NCBI GenBank assembly: GCA_030145625.1
Contig: JAQYVF010000009.1
Span: 1-64,000, forward strand
DNA length: 64,000 nt
Reading direction: 5' to 3'
From: Desulfocapsa sp.
GTDB taxonomy: Bacteria > Desulfobacterota > Desulfobulbia > Desulfobulbales > Desulfocapsaceae
The notes beneath the pieces were generated by a model. That model was not told where the DNA came from and did not search any database. It saw only the letters and a list, made by a program, of their open reading frames with translations. The stretch's first letter is position 1. Every line of letters starts with the position of its first letter. The position numbers and the translations under genes are program-made. Positions 55,418-63,861 of the stretch are shown one piece after another.

Positions 55418-55482
55418 GACAAACTCCTGGAGTTGCCTTCATTAAGGGGAATCTTGTTACTCATCCGGTTTAACTCCCTGCA

Positions 55483-56973
55483 TCATAAACGAATCACTTC
55501 CCTGAACTCATCTGCCCCAAGAATCGATTTAACAGTACTAAAAGACCCCAGAATGGTGCCGATAATTCCGGGAGCCATCACGCTCTGACCTGCAAGATGC
55601 AATCCTTTCACGGAGGTACGATTGAGCATGGCAGTAGCCAGCATCTGACTGGAAGAACGCAGTACACCATAGGCACTGCCGCCAGGACTGTTCACCCAGT
55701 CCCGCATGGTCAAAGGAGTGTAGGCATCGAGCATCTTTAAGCCCTTGAAAGAGCCAAACAATCCCTCAGCCTCCCCAATCAGTTGCCTGGCATGTTTTTC
55801 TTTTGCTTCAGAGTAGTCATGACCCCGACGACCACTTTTTGTATTCGTCCAGGGTGCCCACAATTCATCCTTTCCAGAACTCAGAATCGAAAGGAGATTG
55901 ACGCCTTCCTTTTCGCTTTTCCGAATTTGATAATACCTGAGATCCGGCACATTCCCATCTGAATCCGTATCTACTTTAAAGATATTATATGGAATTTCAG
56001 GATGGTTGTTCCCATCCACTCGCGCATGAACCGAAAAGATACCGTGGGTATCTTGCAAGCCGCTGATCCGCTGCCGATAGGACGGCTTCACTGCCCCTTG
56101 CGGAAGCATCTGCAACACAACCTTCGGATGTACTGCCCCGATAACGGTAGAGGCTTGCAAGGACTCTCCGGATTTCAACTGCAGCCCGGTAACCACGCGT
56201 GAGCTGACAAGAATTTTACTGATTTCTGCTCCCGTAACAATCTTGCCCCCCAGTTCCTGCAGACGCCCGGCCAAAGCATCTGCCATATCCGAACCACTCC
56301 CTTGCAGACGATACGAGGAAGAGACATAGGAGGCAAGCGCCATATTATGATAGTATGCCGGACAGTCCTGCAGAGGCACACCAATCCAGCAAGATGGTAT
56401 GGCCAGGATACTGCGTAAGCCCGGTGAGCAGCCAAGATCATCTAAAATCTCTCCCAGGGGCTGGGACTGATCCAGTAGTGAAAAATCATTTTGCTCTGCA
56501 TACAATAAATCAAGACCATGCAGTTGCTCGGCTGCCTTACGTATGGGATCTACTATCTTGACTATGATTTCCTGTTCTTTCGGAAAAGTCTGTTTGAGCG
56601 CCTCTTCAAATTCATCCAGTCCCTCCGGCAAATCAAATGTTGCAGGATGATTGCCCGAGGAGATATCAAAAAGATAGCGGTCGATGATGCCGTCATGGCC
56701 CATGCGCGATACTGGAATTGAGGCGGTAACCCCTAAATAGTCAAAAAATTTTCGGAGAATCTGTCCCTGGTCGAGCGACCCAAGGTAGTGCACCCCAACA
56801 GCGCACTCGATCCCGTCTCGAGTGTAGCTGCGCATCAGTCCGCCAGGTTGACTGTTCTTCTCCAGAACGGTGACGTCAAAGCCTAGCTTGGCAAGTATAA
56901 TTGCAGTACTCAGGCCGCCGACACCAGAACCGATGATCAGGACATCTCTAGGGAAAGATGAAAAAGCTGCCAT
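55483..56973 (-). CDS. CrtI/phytoene-desaturase-like FAD oxidoreductase
   Basis: A 496-residue flavoprotein. The N-terminal Rossmann motif is VLIIGSGVGGLSTAIILAKLG, followed by EKNSQPGGLMRSY and VGVHYLGSLDQG. The C-terminal FAD-binding end is GLHLAGQSVMAPGIIGTILGSF, as in CrtI and retinol saturase. These enzymes desaturate, saturate or isomerise polyene chains. It is placed between a SPASM radical SAM gene (8 bp) and a methyltransferase, downstream of ACP, KS and acyltransferase genes. The substrate might therefore be a fatty-acyl or polyene chain and not a carotenoid; no phytoene synthase is present in the window. Confidence 0.9.
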   Translation of the reverse strand: MAAFSSFPRDVLIIGSGVGGLSTAIILAKLGFDVTVLEKNSQPGGLMRSYTRDGIECAVGVHYLGSLDQGQILRKFFDYLGVTASIPVSRMGHDGIIDRYLFDISSGNHPATFDLPEGLDEFEEALKQTFPKEQEIIVKIVDPIRKAAEQLHGLDLLYAEQNDFSLLDQSQPLGEILDDLGCSPGLRSILAIPSCWIGVPLQDCPAYYHNMALASYVSSSYRLQGSGSDMADALAGRLQELGGKIVTGAEISKILVSSRVVTGLQLKSGESLQASTVIGAVHPKVVLQMLPQGAVKPSYRQRISGLQDTHGIFSVHARVDGNNHPEIPYNIFKVDTDSDGNVPDLRYYQIRKSEKEGVNLLSILSSGKDELWAPWTNTKSGRRGHDYSEAKEKHARQLIGEAEGLFGSFKGLKMLDAYTPLTMRDWVNSPGGSAYGVLRSSSQMLATAMLNRTSVKGLHLAGQSVMAPGIIGTILGSFSTVKSILGADEFREVIRL

Positions 56974-56981
56974 GGACTTAT

Positions 56982-58028
56982 TTACACGCTACAGTTTTTT
57001 TTTAGATCGGCGTTTCGCCAACAGGTGGGGTCTGAGGCCAGATAATCGCCGGTGAGCTGGTATGCTGCGCCGCGACAGCCATAACATTCCTCCGCCTTTA
57101 CACAGTCACGGCACTCACCTTTGATCATTTCCCGGTAATTCTTCAGATTATTGATAACTTCACTATTTTTCAAGATATGGGCCAGTCTGTTGTTGCGCAC
57201 ATTATCCAGCGGGATAGTGACCCCGACACAGGGCATTACATCCCCGGTAGCCGTCACCAGGCAGGAGACCTGATGACGCATGCATTTATTGCCCACCAGC
57301 GGCGGCTGCGGTTCCCAATGACGGCCATATTTTTCCTTATCAATTTCCGAAAGTTGGGAGAATAAGGTTTTCAACTCTTCTGCATCAACTGAGAGCCAAC
57401 TGTTTTCAACAGCATTTTCCTGGGGAGTAATCACCTCAAAATAGGGTTCTATTCCCTCATCCCGCAGCCACTGCCACATCTCCGGCAGCTCGCCGATATT
57501 CTGCTGACAGATAATGGTGCTGAGAGCCAGAAAGAGATCCTGCGACGGATAGCCGGCCTCTTTCAGGTTGGCGAATGCGTTTTGGATGATATCAAAGGCA
57601 CCTGTTCTCCCCGCCAATTGATCCTGAATCTCCCTGTTCCTCGAATTCAGTTTCAAGACCACCCGCACCTGAGCGTCTGCCAGAATTTCGGCAAGTTCAG
57701 GGGTCACCCCGGTGCCATTGGTAAACATTTCTATTTCAAATTCATGCTCACTCAGGAAGTGTATCATCTCAGCAAGATGAGGATAAATACTTGGTTCCCC
57801 ACCTAAAATAATGATTTTACGCGCTCCCAGCTCCTTTGCCTGCAGGAGAACATCCTTAATCTCATCTCGTGACAGCTCACCTGTACATTCACGTTTTTCC
57901 GGAACATAACAGTAAGAACAACGAAAATTACATAGACGACTGAATTCGATTTCCATGGACAACAGCCTGCCTGCAGCCACCGCCTCTTTTATTTCCTGCT
58001 CAGTAAATTCGAGATTATAGAGTTGCAT
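56982..58028 (-). CDS. radical SAM/SPASM protein
   Basis: A 348-residue enzyme. The radical SAM cluster motif is RLCNFRCSYCYVPEKREC (CxxxCxxC) in the N-terminal third, with IIILGGEPSIYPHL and EMFTNGTG. The C-terminal SPASM region has GNKCMRHQVSCLVTATGDVMPCVG and GECRDCVKAEECYGCRGAAYQLTGD, able to bind one or two additional 4Fe-4S clusters. SPASM proteins usually modify peptides, but some act on small molecules or lipids. No precursor peptide gene was seen here. It is in the lipid cluster, directly before the CrtI-like gene. Confidence 0.9.
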   Translation of the reverse strand: MQLYNLEFTEQEIKEAVAAGRLLSMEIEFSRLCNFRCSYCYVPEKRECTGELSRDEIKDVLLQAKELGARKIIILGGEPSIYPHLAEMIHFLSEHEFEIEMFTNGTGVTPELAEILADAQVRVVLKLNSRNREIQDQLAGRTGAFDIIQNAFANLKEAGYPSQDLFLALSTIICQQNIGELPEMWQWLRDEGIEPYFEVITPQENAVENSWLSVDAEELKTLFSQLSEIDKEKYGRHWEPQPPLVGNKCMRHQVSCLVTATGDVMPCVGVTIPLDNVRNNRLAHILKNSEVINNLKNYREMIKGECRDCVKAEECYGCRGAAYQLTGDYLASDPTCWRNADLKKNCSV

Positions 58029-58132
58029 TATTCATTTTCACCTGCAATCAGGTCACTTGTATTAAATTTGTAACAAATCGACTTCCATTCGATGGCTCAA
58101 ACAGATACACGCGGGATTTGTTTGAGCCATTA

Positions 58133-59623
58133 TCAATATTCGTCAAGATCATTAAAGGTATTCATCCGCTCCCAGCGTTGAACTTCCCGCTGATAGCGCC
58201 CCTCCCATCCATATTTTTTCATCACGCGTCGATAATGCAGTTTCAAAAAGGGCTTAAACATGAAGCGCCATATGCCGGTCCAGAGTTTGCCCTGTTCACG
58301 AACCGACGAGGGCGGATTCCACCAACTGAGCACCACCTGGCGCTGATACCAGTAGTTATACTGCAGTTCATCAGAATCAAGGTACTTGGTGCGAACATTG
58401 GCCCAGAGTCCATTATATTTTTTATAGTTTGTCTTATTCGTGATCAAATCTTCCGCCAGCAGATGATCACGCATACCTGTTTTTGGATAAGGTGTGAGGA
58501 TCTGGCAATAGGCTGCGTCCGCTCCAATCTCCTTAAAAAACTCATAGTTTTCTTTGATGGACTGCACATCGTCCTCAGGAAAACCAAATATAAGGCCTCC
58601 GATTACCATCATTCCGTATTTATGGCAATTTGCAACGGCCTTTTTCGAGGCAGCCACAATATCTCCCTTGCCGGCAGCTGCCAGATTCTTTTTCGAACCA
58701 TTTTCGATGCCAAGGAAAACAGAACAAAAACCAGCCGCAGCCATCTTGGCCACCATATCCTCGCGCGTTGCCATGGTAATACAATCTGCCTGCACGAGCA
58801 GATGCAGATTTTTATATTTCCTGGCTATAATGGCATCACAGAGTTCCATCACCCGGGAAGGATTCAATACCATATTGTCATCGGTAATAAAAATCCACCT
58901 GACTTTTCGTTTGTGGTAGATATCATCAATGTCTTCCAGCACACGACTGATGGGGTAGGTACGAAATGTTCGACCATACATATGTTTCATACTGCAGAAG
59001 TTGCATGAACGGGTGCAACCGCGAGAGGTCTCTACCATCTCTATACTTGAGTTCATCACATGATAGCCCCAGGTCAACCTGCGCTTATCGCGAATGGGCA
59101 GTTTCAGGGTGGAGAGATCAAGATTATCACTCCGAGGGTTATGAACAAAGACACCATCCTTCTTATAGGAGAGCGAGGGTATCTCAGCTAAGGTATCACG
59201 ACCATCCAGACTATTCACCAGGCGACGGCAGACCTCCTCTCCCTCTCCCCTGACCATAAAATCAATCCATTTTGTCTCAGGGGATTCAGCGATTTCTTCG
59301 GCCATCAAAGTCGCATGATAACCGCCAATGACAATTTTAACCTCAGGCCGCAACTCTTTAATGAGGTGGGCTATCCTGATACAGGTATCATATTGCCAGG
59401 CCATGGCTGAGAGTCCCACCAGATCCGGCTTGATCTTGTTTATGACCTTGGTCAAATATTTTTTCACCGAGCGACGTTTACGGATAAGATCAACAAGATA
59501 GACATCATGTTCCTTATCGATATTCCCGCCGACACAGGCGATGCCATGATTAGGCATATGGATTGCCGTTTCATGGATAATTAACGGAACGACATCCGGC
59601 ATGGATATCAAAAGAACTTTCAT
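58133..59623 (-). CDS. B12-binding-type radical SAM protein
   Basis: A 496-residue enzyme. The N-terminal part (about 1-150) has the Rossmann-like cobalamin-binding fold (VYLVDLIRKRRSVKKYLTKV, VIGGYHATLMAEEIAESPET), though the classical DxHxxG motif is not evident. The radical SAM domain has MVETSRGCTRSCNFCSMKHMYG, with CxxxCxxC, and ITDDNMVLNPSRVMEL. Members do methylations, ring formations or C-C rearrangements on lipids and natural products (HpnJ/HpnP in hopanoids, for example). It is 105 bp upstream of the SPASM gene and directly after PlsC, both on the same strand. Cobalamin dependence is only inferred. Confidence 0.9.
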   Translation of the reverse strand: MKVLLISMPDVVPLIIHETAIHMPNHGIACVGGNIDKEHDVYLVDLIRKRRSVKKYLTKVINKIKPDLVGLSAMAWQYDTCIRIAHLIKELRPEVKIVIGGYHATLMAEEIAESPETKWIDFMVRGEGEEVCRRLVNSLDGRDTLAEIPSLSYKKDGVFVHNPRSDNLDLSTLKLPIRDKRRLTWGYHVMNSSIEMVETSRGCTRSCNFCSMKHMYGRTFRTYPISRVLEDIDDIYHKRKVRWIFITDDNMVLNPSRVMELCDAIIARKYKNLHLLVQADCITMATREDMVAKMAAAGFCSVFLGIENGSKKNLAAAGKGDIVAASKKAVANCHKYGMMVIGGLIFGFPEDDVQSIKENYEFFKEIGADAAYCQILTPYPKTGMRDHLLAEDLITNKTNYKKYNGLWANVRTKYLDSDELQYNYWYQRQVVLSWWNPPSSVREQGKLWTGIWRFMFKPFLKLHYRRVMKKYGWEGRYQREVQRWERMNTFNDLDEY

Positions 59624-59637
59624 AGCAATCTCTCGTT

Positions 59638-60447
59638 TTATACGCTGCCCTTCATTTCCTGATCACAGGAGTTAGGCCAAACTCGAAATGTCTCTCTCAC
59701 CTTTTTTTCCAAATCAACAATCGATATAGGACAAGGCTCCGGCTTAGGGTCAATACGATCGATGATCGTCACTCTGATACTGCTTTCCTGTCTGGTATTA
59801 AACAGAATTTTCCCCGGTGTAAACAGCTTATCCGTATTACCAAGACTCAACACATAGATAGGACATCTATACATACGGGCTATTTTAAAAACCCCTTTAT
59901 GCAAAGGGCCGATGTTTCCGTCACGGCTTCTGGTTCCTTCCGGGAAGACAAACAAATTGCCCCCAGCCGCCAAGAAATCCCCCATCGTTTCCATTTGTTT
60001 GATCATCCTCAGTCCATGCGCTCCCTCTATGGCAGCAGGCAGGTATCCGGAAACTTTGATAAGCCAGCCAAAAACTGGTGCCTGGAAAAACTTTGTTTTT
60101 ACGATGGTTTTTTGCCGACGAAGCAAAGAGATAAGGATAAGCGGATCCAGATAGGAAAGATGATTGCAAATGACAATAGACGATTTGATATTCCCTATGT
60201 TCGGATCAATATTCCACTCCTGCCGGGGAGAAAGTATACGGAGCAAGCCCAGAAACCCTTGGAAAAAAAGAGAATTGAGCCGCTGAAAGGCATATTCCCG
60301 GTTAGAAGCCAAGACAAAAGCCAGCACATAAAAAAAAGAAAAGAAAAACAGAAATCCAAAAATAAAATAGATCCAGCAGACCAAAGTCACGACCACATCG
60401 ATCACCCGGGCTCCGATATGCGCAGATTGTGGCCTAATTTCCAACAT
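59638..60447 (-). CDS. PlsC-type 1-acyl-glycerol-phosphate acyltransferase
   Basis: A 269-residue membrane-associated acyltransferase. An N-terminal helix (about 17-45) precedes the conserved blocks: ICNHLSYLDPLILI (HX4D catalytic motif) and VFPEGTRSRDGNIGPLHKGVF. The family transfers acyl groups from acyl-ACP or acyl-CoA to lysophosphatidic acid or related alcohols. In this cluster it may place an unusual acyl chain made by the adjacent ACP/KS system onto a glycerol backbone. It is separated from KS by 344 bp with two repeats, and from the B12-type radical SAM gene by 14 bp. Confidence 0.9.
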   Translation of the reverse strand: MLEIRPQSAHIGARVIDVVVTLVCWIYFIFGFLFFFSFFYVLAFVLASNREYAFQRLNSLFFQGFLGLLRILSPRQEWNIDPNIGNIKSSIVICNHLSYLDPLILISLLRRQKTIVKTKFFQAPVFGWLIKVSGYLPAAIEGAHGLRMIKQMETMGDFLAAGGNLFVFPEGTRSRDGNIGPLHKGVFKIARMYRCPIYVLSLGNTDKLFTPGKILFNTRQESSIRVTIIDRIDPKPEPCPISIVDLEKKVRETFRVWPNSCDQEMKGSV

Positions 60448-60791
60448 TGCAATGATTCACCAGACAATACCCCTCTTGTCAAAACTAATTCTGATTACGT
60501 ATGAAGCTCAGCCACTTTTTTCGTCATTCCCGCGGGAATCCAGGAACTTTGCATGTAACTGGATCTCCGCCTGCGCGGAGATGACATTTCGAGTGTGTTC
60601 ATTTTTTGTTTCTTTATCAGTAACTTATGCCTGTGCATGTGGAATTGGCTGAGCTTTGTATGTATTTAAAAAACTAATCAATACAAGGTAAGAGGTTACC
60701 AGTGCTCCAGCTGTGTACAAAGATAGCGTCACATAATAGTTTGCCTATATGGGACACTCTCTTTGTACACAGCTGGGGTGCTGGTGAGCTC
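60448..60791. other. gap in the lipid cluster, occupied by two repeats
   Basis: It holds a CATTCCCGC-type element and a long hairpin (both annotated). No gene is seen. Confidence 0.6.
60522..60587. repeat. CATTCCCGC-type palindromic element
   Basis: GTCATTCCCGCGGGAATCCAG is followed, inverted, by CTGGATCTCCGCCTGCGCGGAGATGACA. The CATTCCCGCG..GGAATCCAG consensus is a well-known dispersed palindrome in many bacterial genomes. A single copy was seen in this window. Confidence 0.7.
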
Positions 60792-60796
60792 TTACC
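60687..60796. repeat. long hairpin element, type D copy 2
   Basis: Outer arms GGTAAGAG and CTCTTACC, and a perfect 16-bp inner stem CAGCTGTGTACAAAGA at 60,708-60,723 with its complement at 60,760-60,775. The right end covers the stop codon of the beta-ketoacyl synthase. The outer arms resemble the element at 17,841-17,946. Confidence 0.75.
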
Positions 60797-62027
60797 GGTC
60801 ATTTGCTACGAGCAGGCAGGTGTTAACCCCACCAAAGGCAAAATTCTGTATGGCTGCTACCCTGGTCTCTGTGTTGGTGATTTCCCGTACGTGGTTCAAC
60901 ATACTGCAGCGCTCATCAACCGATTCCAGGTTCAAAGTGGGGGCAATAAAGCCCTGCTCCATCATGTACAGGGTCAAGATCATTTCAATGGCCCCGCAAG
61001 AGCCCATGGTATGGCCCATATAACTCTTGAGGCCAGTTACCAGTGGCTTGCTGCCATACACGGCATCAATGGCCTGGGCCTCAATAACATCACCCATCTT
61101 GGTGGCCGTGGCATGGGCACTGACAAAATCGACATCCTGCGGGCTGATGTCGGCATCTGCAAGGGCCAGACGCAGGGTTGCGGTTATCCCGTCAAGGTTG
61201 GGTAGAATAAGATCTCCGCCATTGTTGTTGCAGGCAAAACCGATCACCTCACCCAAGATATCGGCCCCGCGAGCCTTTGCGGACTCATACTCTTCCAGAA
61301 GCACGGCACCGGCCCCTTCTCCCACCACCAGACCGTCACGTCTGGCATCAAAGGGGCGAGGTGTACACTCGGGTCTGTCATTATAATCCACTGAACAGGC
61401 CAGCAGGTTGTCAAAAACCGCCACCGTTGTCGTATCATACTCATCAGCCCCGCCACAGATCATAGCGTCCTGCATCCCGTACTTGATCATCTCATAGCCA
61501 AAACCAATGGACTGACTGGATGTCGTACATGCCGTTGACGAGGCAATGACCCTGCCGGTGATACCAAACATCCTGGTGATGTTCACTGCTGTGGTATGCA
61601 CCATGGATTTAAGGTAATCCACCGCGCCGATGGAAGAGAACTCGGACTGCAGCTGACTGAAGAAAGTTTTGTAGATATTACGCTGCACCGTGGGACTGCC
61701 ATGGGTGGAGCTGAAGGACACACCTAACCGTCCAGAGGTGATAAACTCCTGCTCCAGGCCGGAGGTGGCCAGAACATCTTTGGCCACCTGGCAGGCGTAA
61801 AAGGCCACTGGCCCCATGGTCTTGGTATCTTTACGCGTAAAACCATAATCAATGGGATAATCAACCGTGCCAAACACTCTGGAATGGATATATTGAGTGA
61901 GCAGACCGTCATCCCGCAGGGGTTTTACTCCGGACCTGCCCTGTTGCAGGCTCTCTATAATATCACTGCGCTTGTAGCCAATGGGGGTAATGGCTGAACA
62001 GGCAGTGATAACAACTCGTCTTTTCAT
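60792..62027 (-). CDS. beta-ketoacyl-ACP synthase, FabF-like
   Basis: A 411-residue condensing enzyme. Catalytic Cys167 is in ASSTACTTSSQSIGFG, His305 in VSAHATATKMGD, and Lys334/His339 in KSYMGHTMGSCGAIEM, with FAFGGVNTCLLV near the end, so the Cys-His-His triad is complete. It elongates acyl-ACP in the cytoplasm. HATATK replaces the more usual HGTST/HATST, a hint of a specialised KS. The ATG at 62,027 is preferred over a TTG 15 bp upstream. It sits 38 bp after the ACP gene, which presumably supplies its carrier. The stop lies in a long hairpin. Confidence 0.93.
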   Translation of the reverse strand: MKRRVVITACSAITPIGYKRSDIIESLQQGRSGVKPLRDDGLLTQYIHSRVFGTVDYPIDYGFTRKDTKTMGPVAFYACQVAKDVLATSGLEQEFITSGRLGVSFSSTHGSPTVQRNIYKTFFSQLQSEFSSIGAVDYLKSMVHTTAVNITRMFGITGRVIASSTACTTSSQSIGFGYEMIKYGMQDAMICGGADEYDTTTVAVFDNLLACSVDYNDRPECTPRPFDARRDGLVVGEGAGAVLLEEYESAKARGADILGEVIGFACNNNGGDLILPNLDGITATLRLALADADISPQDVDFVSAHATATKMGDVIEAQAIDAVYGSKPLVTGLKSYMGHTMGSCGAIEMILTLYMMEQGFIAPTLNLESVDERCSMLNHVREITNTETRVAAIQNFAFGGVNTCLLVANDR

Positions 62028-62065
62028 AAAAAGCCTGACCAATCAGATTAGTTTTTCAGAAGTAT

Positions 62066-62326
62066 TCAACTCTTGTGAGATGCCTGTATGGCTTCAATAT
62101 AGTCAAGGATATCGTTGATGGTCCTGATAGACATGGCCTTTTCTTTTTCTTCTCTAGCCAACTGAAACCCGAGCATTTTTTCTATTTTTGCCAACAACTC
62201 AATGGCATCAATGGAATCAAAACCATGATCATCACGGAGGTTATCCGTCAGTCCCGGATTTTCAAACTCAAAATCATCTACTAAAATTGCAACAATCTGC
62301 TCTTGCAGTTCGTCTCTGTTCATCAT
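62066..62326 (-). CDS. acyl carrier protein
   Basis: An 86-residue acidic carrier with the phosphopantetheine attachment site GFDSIDAIELLAKIEKMLG (Ser38). It has the four-helix ACP pattern and the right length. DSI in place of DSL is frequent in dedicated secondary-lipid ACPs (aryl polyene or ladderane-type clusters). It is the first gene of the minus-strand lipid cluster and very likely serves the FabF-like synthase downstream. Two consecutive ATGs can start it; AGGA lies seven bases upstream. Confidence 0.92.
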   Translation of the reverse strand: MMNRDELQEQIVAILVDDFEFENPGLTDNLRDDHGFDSIDAIELLAKIEKMLGFQLAREEKEKAMSIRTINDILDYIEAIQASHKS

Positions 62327-62599
62327 GCAAAGGTCCTGGGAAAGTATTCAGACGTAAGGATATATTGAATTTTGATTGTACACAGTTTCCTACCAAAATG
62401 AAAATGAAAATCAACTATTCACCCACGCCGACAAATTCTAGCGCAGATTACCAGTGAACTCCATGCAGATTGCTTCAAAACATGAGAGACTGCCTGGTAA
62501 TAAGAAAACAAGGGATCAGAAAACAACAGAGGAACAGACTTACTCAGCGACTACTTTTCCGTTGCACACACCCCCACTCAATGGGTATTACTCTCTGTA
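62327..62599. other. promoter region of the lipid cluster
   Basis: A 273-bp gene-free stretch between the ACP start and MITE copy 6. It should hold the cluster promoter; no clear boxes were picked. Confidence 0.4.
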
Positions 62600-62739
62600 G
62601 GCCACCTTGCAAAATTTCCTTTTCGCCCAAACTCTTCGTTATGAAGAAAATTTTATCCTCGGAATATCAAATATATGCCTGCGGTAAAATTTTCCTCATG
62701 CCTCGATTTTGAACGAAAATTCTAATTTTTCAAGGTACC
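62600..62739 (-). repeat. 140-bp palindromic MITE-like element, copy 6
   Basis: A full-length copy in reverse orientation, running from GGCCACCTTGCAAAATT to AAGGTACC. The flanking pentamers CTGTA and CTTTA differ at one base. It lies between the divergent lipid cluster and the potassium channel. Confidence 0.9.
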
Positions 62740-62823
62740 CTTTAATAAAATCGAACAAAAAAAGACAAGACAATAGACTCCCTACCTGACAACACTCTTT
62801 TTTCATAGCTCCACAGGACAACA

Positions 62824-63828
62824 ATGAGCAAAAACGTTATACAGGTAATCAGGGCATTGCTGGTGTTCTTAGGAATATTGCTGACAGGCACCTTCGGCAA
62901 TATGTATTTTGAACACAATAATTTTGTTGATGCCCTTTACATGACAGTCATAACCGTATCCACAGTAGGATATGGAGATATGGTACCGGTGCAACCGGCA
63001 GGTAAAATATTTACCGTGCTTCTGGTACTTGGCGGTGTTGGCTATGTCATGTACATATTTTCAAAAGTCATGGAGGCCATGGTAGAAGGTGGTCTCCGGG
63101 AAATTCTGGGGAAAAGGAAGATGGCAAAGGAACTGGCTCGCTTAAAAAATCATTATATTATCTGCGGATATGGCCGCATCGGCAAGGTCATCTGTGAGAC
63201 ACTCTATGAAAACGAAAAGGATTTTGTAGTGATTGAGAACAATCCTGACGAAATGCAGACTATCATCAACAATGGTTTCTACGGGATAGAAGGAGAAGCT
63301 TCCGAGGACAGTGTCCTGGTTCAAGCCGGTATCCACCAGGCTGCCGGCCTGATCGCAGTTGTATCAACAGATGCCGACAATGTTTTTATCACGTTGACAG
63401 CAAGGGGACTCAACCCAGGCATTGACATCCTGGCACGTTCCAGCGGGGCATCTGGCTCAAAAAGAAAATTAAAGCGGGCAGGAGCCAATCGTGTGATTTC
63501 CCCCTATTCCATTGGTGGAAAACGAATGGCCCATGCAGTGGTTCGCCCCAATGTCATTAATTTCCTCGAAATGACCATGCAGGTTGATGAATATAACCTG
63601 CAGATGGAAGAGATGCCGGTCAGTGACACTGCAGAACTGCAGGGAAAAATGCTGCTGGATTCCAACATACGAAGTGATTTTAATATCATTGTCATTGGCA
63701 TCAAGCGGCGGGATGGAACAATGCTGTTTAACCCCAAACCAGACACCCTGATCCTGGCTGGAGATATTCTGATCGTTCTTGGGAAAAAGGCACAAATAGG
63801 ACGTCTGAAAAAAGTATTGTCAGACTAA
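62824..63828 (+). CDS. potassium channel with TrkA/RCK domains (MthK-like)
   Basis: A 334-residue protein. A first helix (about 6-24), pore loop with the selectivity filter TVGYGD (residues 47-52), and second helix (about 58-80) give a two-helix potassium channel. The cytoplasmic part has an RCK N-domain (IICGYGRIGKVICETLYENEKDFVVIENNP) and an RCK C-domain (about 245-330), for ligand gating. The length and order match MthK-type channels. It is divergent from the lipid cluster and convergent with an HD-GYP gene. Confidence 0.94.
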   Translation: MSKNVIQVIRALLVFLGILLTGTFGNMYFEHNNFVDALYMTVITVSTVGYGDMVPVQPAGKIFTVLLVLGGVGYVMYIFSKVMEAMVEGGLREILGKRKMAKELARLKNHYIICGYGRIGKVICETLYENEKDFVVIENNPDEMQTIINNGFYGIEGEASEDSVLVQAGIHQAAGLIAVVSTDADNVFITLTARGLNPGIDILARSSGASGSKRKLKRAGANRVISPYSIGGKRMAHAVVRPNVINFLEMTMQVDEYNLQMEEMPVSDTAELQGKMLLDSNIRSDFNIIVIGIKRRDGTMLFNPKPDTLILAGDILIVLGKKAQIGRLKKVLSD

Positions 63829-63861
63829 CGGTAGTCTAAGCCACACACTCCTTCCAGCATC

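Noticed and set aside
55483-56973. Carotenoid phytoene desaturase (crtI) as a firm call
   Set aside because: There is no phytoene synthase or other carotenoid gene nearby, and the neighbours are fatty-acid type, so only a CrtI-like call is supported.
58118-59008. 296-codon plus-strand open frame
   Set aside because: Antisense to the B12-type radical SAM gene; the opposite strand has all family motifs.
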